From Endothia cerciana (taxonomy: Eukaryota > Ascomycota > Sordariomycetes > Diaporthales > Cryphonectriaceae): a stretch of 64,000 nt of DNA. A program made the position numbers and the translations under genes. The notes below the pieces were generated by a model that was not told the DNA's origin, made no database searches, and was given only the letters and a program-made list of their open reading frames with translations. The stretch covers positions 186,001 to 250,000 of the forward strand of contig JALRMH010000046.1 of the NCBI GenBank assembly GCA_026119935.1, given 5' to 3'. This document shows, piece after piece, positions 57,759 to 64,000 of this stretch (the first letter of the stretch is position 1; each line of letters begins with the position of its first letter).

Positions 57759-59178
57759 GTCAAGGCCATCTTAACGAAGGATGGTAGAAAGGAGTGAGAA
57801 GGCAATGGGGGAGGGAGGGAGGAGGACAGAGGAAAAACAGTACTCTTCCTTTTTCATCATGAAACACCCTGTCTTCTTTCGCTTTACTTATGACTCCTGA
57901 GTCTGGCTGTTCACCTCCCTTGCCTCCTCTTGATCACGAGGGGCATCTCAATCTCTCGCCAGCCAAGGCGCCGCCCAAGACCTCGGGAGCGGGCTTATAG
58001 AAGACTCCGGCACCCTCCAGCTCCAATTAACGAACATATGCTCTGTGTTCCCTACATTTCTCTCAACAGACCTCTCCAATTGATGTTCTGAATCGTCGGC
58101 CACAAGCTTCAGCCTGCCCTTCTATGCATAATGTTTTGTTGTTTCTTCCCTTCCGCCGAAGATCCGCGGGTCAGAAGAAGTGATCAAGGGCCCAGCCCTT
58201 TCTTGTGGCGTGGGTCGGGAAGAACCGCTCATTCTCCCAGCTGTGCCTCATCTGGGCCGAGGGTGACTCGTTCGTCTTCGCCTGAGCACAGCCCTTCGGG
58301 TGGCACCCTGCACTATGGTCCCCACTGATGGTCGGGTGGGAATAGGCTCAGGCAACCTGCGTTGTCCCTGCCCGCCACCAACACAGACAGGGGGACAAAA
58401 CCCCCTGGTTCATGTCATCGACCACGTGTGTGCTGGGGCATATACCCAAGCAGTACCGGTGTCGTGGACCAAGCTCGTGCGATACTGGGTTCTGAGGAAC
58501 CAGGCGAGGCGCCGAGGTCAAGAATACGGAAATTAGCCCGGGTGAACGCATCACATCACCGCCCCCCAAAGGATTGCCCAGCCACGGGATGCGCGTCCTG
58601 AGCACACCCGAAACCCGCCATAAGGCTTGACAAGCAGACGCTAGACCCTGACGCTCGGAAGCACCCGTAGCTCGAGACTGCAAGCACGCCCTAGTCCCCC
58701 GTCAAACGTCGCCCCCACTGGATCCATCCTTTCAACGCTACAGGTCATGGAGATCACTAGCTTGCCCACAGACACGCAAGTGTGTCCTACGATCCTTCAT
58801 GATCCTCTTGCCCCCTTGGCTGACCACTCATGGGCCAGTCTTCCGAGAGCATATTGCGACCGAGCCAGTGATATAGCAGCAAAGGAGGTGGAAACAAGAG
58901 TGGTTCACGCTGAAGGTATCGCATACAACCAGATTCATGAACGGGAGCGAGCAAGTCACAAGGGATTCGATGTCTGGCTCTACGCAGTAAAGGAGTGTGA
59001 CCTAGGCAGGTAGACAATGACCAAACTTCAACAAAATGAACCAAGTCCTGCTAGTGACCCGATGTTCCTCTGGTTGAATACCGGGCGCCCTTCATCATAA
59101 GCCGAATATTCCCTTACTATCTCGAATCCCTCGCTCAGTACCATTCCAAAACCATGCTGAGCCCGGAGAAAGTTACAC
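57759..59178. other. convergent 1.4-kb spacer
   Basis: This holds the 3' UTRs of the alcohol oxidase and transcription-factor genes. No gene, large repeat or strong palindrome is seen. Confidence 0.6.
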
Positions 59179-59409
59179 CTATAAGGTCGCAACCCACTCA
59201 TGTTGAACATCCCAGTCCATATCGAAGCCATGCAGCTTTCTAAATACCGCAACCCACGTGCCGTTCTCCCTCTCCGGACCGATGATGGCGTCGTGTACGC
59301 GTAGCTCCTCGGGGAGTCCGAATGGCGCTTCCGTAGGCAGATTCCTCGGCATTGTATTGTTCATCGATAGCTGCTGCTGAGATACCACTGACGCGGCCCG
59401 TGTACGTGG

Positions 59410-59441
<32 letters not shown>

Positions 59442-61737
59442 GGTGTTGGTGTGGTGTGTGGCTTCTGGCCATCATCTGGTAGCGGCGTTGCTCCTCGATG
59501 TCGACAGAGGAGGTGTCCGAGCTGCCGGAGTGGGACGAATAGTCTGCCATCGCGCTCTGCTCTGTGTGGTGCTGGTGTATCCGGCTTGCATTTCGAATAG
59601 TATCGTGGGAGGCGGACGTGGTCGGCCTCATAAGGGATGGTTGTTGATAGAGATCGGGTTGCTGGTACTGTTGCTGTTGTTGCTGTTGTTGCTGTTGTTG
59701 CTGTTGTTGCTGTTGTTGCTGTTGTTGCTGTTGTTGCTGTTGTTGCTGTTGTTGCTGTTGCCACAACCAGGTCTCGCCATGGCCTTGAGGATTGAGGACT
59801 GTCATCGTTGGCTCTACGATTGAGCTTGCGGAGTACCCGTCGTCGATGGAGGTGGTGAGCGAAGTAAGAGAGGGCGGCTGGGAGAGCGAGGAGGAGACTT
59901 CGACGTCCATGAGATCCAGAGGCGGCTGAATCGGCGTATCAGCTTCGATGCTCCGGTGGCTCAGGGTTGGCATCGTTCTTGGCACGGTCGCAGCTGATAC
60001 GATGGCATGCTCCTGCTCGCCTTCCATGTTCACGCTGTAGGGGCCAAAGTCACTCCGTGCGTCATACTGCCGATTACATGGAGGCGGCATCTGGCTTGGT
60101 GGTGTGTCGTGATTCGTACCAGTGAGCGAAACTTCGGCTATATTGGACATAGATTCCCTCACAGCTGAGCCCCCTGGTGCTTGAGCCCATCGCTCCTCCA
60201 GAGAGACGATATGCCCTGCTAGAGCGCCCATTACGCCCGCCCGCCACAGGTTCTCTCGTCGGAAGGGGTTTCGCTTCAGCAACTCCAGAGCCGATCGACG
60301 GATCAGAGGGTGCCTACATTTGGTGGCCACGTAGTATAAGGGAGGAATTATGTGTGTTTCGAATGTGAAGTTGCTCGTATAGACAACGGAGAGCTGTTCT
60401 GGTGCTGGGAAGTATTGCAGCGCTTCCGCAGAAGGGGGGTATCTTTGTGGTGTGGGTACTGGATGGTGTTGTGAAGAGGCCTCTAGATCGAGATATGCGG
60501 CAGCCAAAGGAACGATGGCTGCAAAGGAGGAAAGGAAATTGTCATAAACAACTTCAGACGAGCTCAATGCCGTGGAGATCCAGATATGCTGTGCATGTAG
60601 GTACATCTGAAGTACCAGAAGCGCATTCTCGGGGCAGAGCTGTGATCTCGAGGCCCGGAAGAGGGAAAACGCTACGTTTAGTTTGGCTAGTCGCGATAGC
60701 AAGCGGTCCTGCTCTACTTCGAGTAATCTCATTGTCTCTCGCGGGATGTGGTCGCTAGGGTTCTTTGCCGGTCGTGCTCGTTGCGTGAAGCGAAATGCCT
60801 GCTCCATGAACTCGTGCATGCTATGCCGCATGTTATCGATCGTGTCGAAAGTATCCGGTATTTCCCTCTGTGGTTTGAGAGACTCGGGTATTGGCACCGG
60901 GCTGGCTCCAAAAAGGAAAGAGGTTAGACTGAGCCGCGTATATAGGGGAACCACGTGCCGGACGATGCAGTCCATCTCAGGGTCGGTGGATCGCTGATCC
61001 AGCCGTGCCAGGAGTTGTCGGCCTTGCTCAAGATGAATGAGAGACTCCTTGTCTTTGCCCTGCATATACTCGATGCACACAAAGAGGACGCATGTGAGCA
61101 ACGAGGCAAGAGGCTTAGTCAGAGGGTTGTTCATCTGGTCTAGAAGACGAGCGATAGCCTTGTTGTACTGTTGAAGTGCGAAAGACTGCGTGTTTTGTGG
61201 GAGTGCGCCATCTGTGAAGGGAGCAATGGTACCAGCGGCAAGGCCTTCGTGAAGACTACTCACGGCGAGGACCGCATGTCGGACTGCAGGCTCCGTCTGG
61301 GAGATTTGTAGCACGATGACTCTCCAGAAGGAAGCATCGAAATCTCCAGAGATGCAGGGTGCCGTGACTTGTTGAAAAAAATAGAATGCGCGTTTCTCTT
61401 CTGGCGCGGAGAATTCGAGGAGAGGTCCCAGAACTTGATCATGCGGACTTTTCTCCTTCTTGAGACGTCTCCCAGCCAATGCTCTGGGGTCGAGATAGCC
61501 GTCGCATTTGCGCCCGGTCTTTGTGCACCTTAGGCAGAATGGCTTTGTCTCGTCGCATTTGACCTTGCGTATCCTGGTCCGAGATAAGTGCTGCTTCAGC
61601 GGCGTGTCTTCCAGATGTTCAGGTCACAATTGGACTCACTTGCAGGTGACACAACCCGTTCTGACTTTCTTGGACCCTTTTCTACCAGATGAGGCCGGCG
61701 TCGTAGCGGGGCTTGAAGACCGGGAATCGGAAGGCAT
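59179..61737 (-). CDS. Zn(II)2Cys6 fungal transcription factor with polyglutamine tract
   Basis: Exons 61737-61640 and 61573-59179 give 830 residues. The intron 61574-61639 (GTGAGT donor, ACCAG acceptor) splits the zinc cluster, a common fungal arrangement; joined, it reads C29-x2-C32-x6-C39-x6-C46-x2-C49-x6-C56 with a basic KIRKVK loop. Residues ~85-560 fit the helical fungal transcription-factor regulatory domain (FFQQVTAPCISGDFDASFW, AVRHAVLAVSSLHEG, ALQQYNKAIARLL). Towards the C-terminus lie an uninterrupted run of 31 Gln (59668-59760) and a His/Gln stretch, plausible activation or aggregation segments. The protein ends in a conserved-looking segment (WVAVFRKLHGFDMDWDV). It probably binds CGG-type sites; targets are unknown. 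It lies next to the fatty-alcohol oxidase and elongase genes, which makes them candidate targets by position only. Confidence 0.9.
59668..59760. repeat. CTG/TTG trinucleotide repeat encoding 31 Gln
   Basis: This repeat lies inside the transcription factor. It is mostly a 9-nt unit CTGTTGTTG on the + strand (CAACAACAG in the sense direction), so mixed CAA and CAG codons interrupt a pure triplet repeat. Confidence 0.95.
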
Positions 61738-64000
61738 GGTGTCTAGGCGATAGCAGCTGTAGAGGCGAGGTTCTAACCCGGGATAATGATCAGGGTTGTG
61801 TCGAAGCATTTTGTTAACTCTTTAGCTTAGGCTCCAAGGCATTGCCCGTGTCCCAGTTCGCTGACCTCAAATGGCGGGCAGATCAAAGAACAGCTTGTGG
61901 CTGCTCGTTAGCGGGATAGGGGATGTCGTCTGAGTGACTGTGGCTCGCAAAGAACGCCATTTGCAGGGTGTGGTCACCCTTCACAACATGCACAACTCGA
62001 CGAATCCTGCGGCATTCTGGTTTGGGACGTAAGAGGCATACAGCCTGCAGAGGAAGAGACTTCGAAGAGCAGAGGGAATCATCGAATGAAATCGAACAGA
62101 AGTGAACAAGACGGGCGAGGAGGCGGCATATGGAACACTCGTCGTGTAAGCAGGCGGGACGGTCTGTCTGGTCTACCCAACGACGGATGATGCAGCCCTG
62201 CGGCTTGTGGAACCCTCCTTGCTGTCAAGCACGGGTAAATCAAGACGTGCCGCAACTGCTCGAGAAGGTCAGCACGGATATTGAAGGATGGCCTGCAATA
62301 TGCCCATCAACCGCAGGCGTGGCTGAGGGCAGGACGGGGCGAGAAAGCGGTCGTCCGATAAGCATGCGTGGCATGTACCCCAACTAAGTATTTTCAAGCA
62401 TGGCTGTAGGTTCCAGGGATTCGAATCCTCCTCGCAGTAGTACTATGTAACGTACGTTTCTTCCTGCACTGCAGCCCTAGAACCTGCAATGCGCCCCAGT
62501 GGCTGCTTAGCGTGAAATAAACTTAAACAGAGTGATGAGAACCTGTGGATATAATACTTTGGTAAGCCAGCATATTTCTGCGGTCAGATAGGGGTTCTGC
62601 CAGAGGAACGCACTCCAACTTCTCTTCGTATCTCGGAATTGGAAGCCTGCACACAGGATTCTGGCCACTGATTGCTGCGCCTGTGCAAAAAGGTCTCCGA
62701 CTCTTCCAGGCATGAGCTGTGCTTTTCGGCTCTGAACAGAATAAGGTACCTAGTGGCGTCGACAGGTTCCAAGGTTGTGGATCTCTATGATGGATATGCT
62801 GTCGGAGTTCGGCAAGCTTCGGATGACGAACAACAACTGGAGGGGGGGAGGGCAGAGTGGTCGGAGAGGCTGGATTGTAGTGGAGGGCAGCAGTGATAAG
62901 CTGACCTGCGGCAGACCTGCGAAAGCTGGAAGCTGACGGCTGCAACCTCGTTTGAGTCTCAGCTGTGACGGCCAAGTCCCACGAGCACTGTTTTCTCACC
63001 AGGCTCTGCCGTCGTGTGGCCAGACCGCGCTTGCCCAGTTTTCTCGAGTCCACGGACGAGAGATCGACGGTGCATCTGTAAGACAGCACCTAATTAACGG
63101 CTAGAAGAAATCTCCCTAGGTACAAACCAATCACCATCTCACGGGCCGTGTTCTGTGCGTATTGTTCCATGCGGCCGCCCCGCGCTATCTCGTGTCCACG
63201 ATCGGGCGCCTTTTTATTGCAGGAGGGCGATGACGGACCTCGTGATGCAGCCAATCCCCATTTGCTGTGTAGGATGCACACTTGACCGAAGTCCGGGTTA
63301 TACGACGTCCTCGCACAAATTTGTTCCCTATAACACAAAGTACTTGCAATCGTAAGGACTAGACCCCAAGCGACCACAAAGGAATGGTGCGATCTGAAAC
63401 GGCCCACCTTCTCGTAAGCCAGCGGGAGATCGTTGACTTTCTCCGTGAGAGAATGCATCTCGCTGGTTCCTGGGCCATCCTCAAGAGCGCATGGATATCG
63501 TAAATCGTCCCAAGCTCGGGGGCAGTGCTCCAGCTTCTGGCCTCTCTGCATGGCATGAAGCAAGCAACATCGAACGAAGACCATGGTAGCGTCCTTGCCA
63601 TGTGTGGAAGAGCGCTGTTGTCGTACGGAAACCCCTGCAAAACCCTGATGACTATCATCGCCTACCATGGTCTTCTTTCTGTCCTGGAGATGGTGAGGAA
63701 GTAGAAAGAGTGGCCACCATGCGCCAAGTTGCTTCTCCAATGTCTCATAAGAACGCCACATCCTGCACCGGGCCATACTGTAAGACAGTCAGTTCGCCGC
63801 CGTTCCGAGTCCGTCTCTGGCGAGGATCTTCAGCGTAAAATCGGAACAGGACCCTTCCAAAAAGTACCGGCTCGTGTCGTGTGACAAAGGGATGTCCTGG
63901 ACAGCATATGCTAATAAGCCTTACAAGAAGCCGGTGCTCAAGGAGGCCGAAGACCAAGAAGATCAGGCATGATGTAGGACAAAGAAAGATGACTCATTGT
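61738..64000. other. right-end spacer
   Basis: This holds the promoter of the transcription factor and then about 2 kb with no supportable gene. Minus-strand frames at 62523-63089 and 63090-63776 lack any recognisable domain and have unlikely composition (many Cys, Trp, His, Arg). TACTATGTAACGTACG at 62441-62456 resembles the palindromic motif found elsewhere. Confidence 0.5.

Noticed and set aside
62400..62440. T-arm-like GGATTCGAATCC
   Set aside because: It is self-complementary and has no partner acceptor stem or upstream A box at suitable spacing.
63090..63776. 228-codon minus-strand frame at the right end
   Set aside because: Unlikely amino-acid composition and competing frames in all phases; no motif to support a gene.

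Overview
The window is nuclear DNA from a filamentous ascomycete (Pezizomycotina, most likely Sordariomycetes; I cannot name the species). This rests on the gene content: a Zn(II)2Cys6 regulator, a GMC-type long-chain alcohol oxidase, a SIP3-type sterol-transfer protein, a DUF3074 protein and a fused molybdenum-cofactor gene. It also rests on the introns, most of which are 59-99 nt with GTRNGT-like donors, CTGAC-like branch points and TAG/CAG acceptors. I find thirteen protein genes, one cut by the left edge. Coding exons fill roughly 40 percent of the window. The rest is long spacer that is not obviously AT-rich and is full of simple repeats.

Layout from left to right: the 3' end of a THADA/Trm732-like tRNA-modification gene (+) converges on a DUF3074/coiled-coil gene (-). 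After 6.3 kb of spacer comes an unrecognised 345-residue gene (-), then 7.3 kb of spacer, then a large BAR-PH-GRAM-VASt (SIP3/Lam-like) gene (+). This converges on an external alternative NADH dehydrogenase (-, three exons). After 4.5 kb come a single-pass membrane protein (+, two exons), a two-RRM RNA-binding protein (-, four exons) and a WRAP73-like WD40 protein (-, three exons). WRAP73 shares a 1-kb divergent promoter with a MOCS1/cnxABC-type molybdopterin gene (+). After 4.9 kb come a FYVE protein (+, two exons), an ELO-family fatty-acid elongase (-, two exons), a five-exon long-chain fatty-alcohol oxidase (+) and a Zn(II)2Cys6 transcription factor (-, two exons). The last 2.3 kb shows no gene.

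Most genes are unrelated housekeeping functions: tRNA modification, sterol transport, respiration, spindle-pole function, cofactor synthesis and endosomal lipid binding. The one group that may act together is at the right: elongase, fatty-alcohol oxidase and pathway-type regulator. The most notable signals are a recurrent short palindromic motif (core TACCATAGTA or TACTATAGTA) confined to spacers, a molybdenum-cofactor gene whose unspliced frame ends in Gly-Gly-stop while splicing continues it into the MoaC half, and 60-nt introns that keep the reading frame open. All gene models are read by eye; splice sites were chosen from consensus and phase and have no transcript support.
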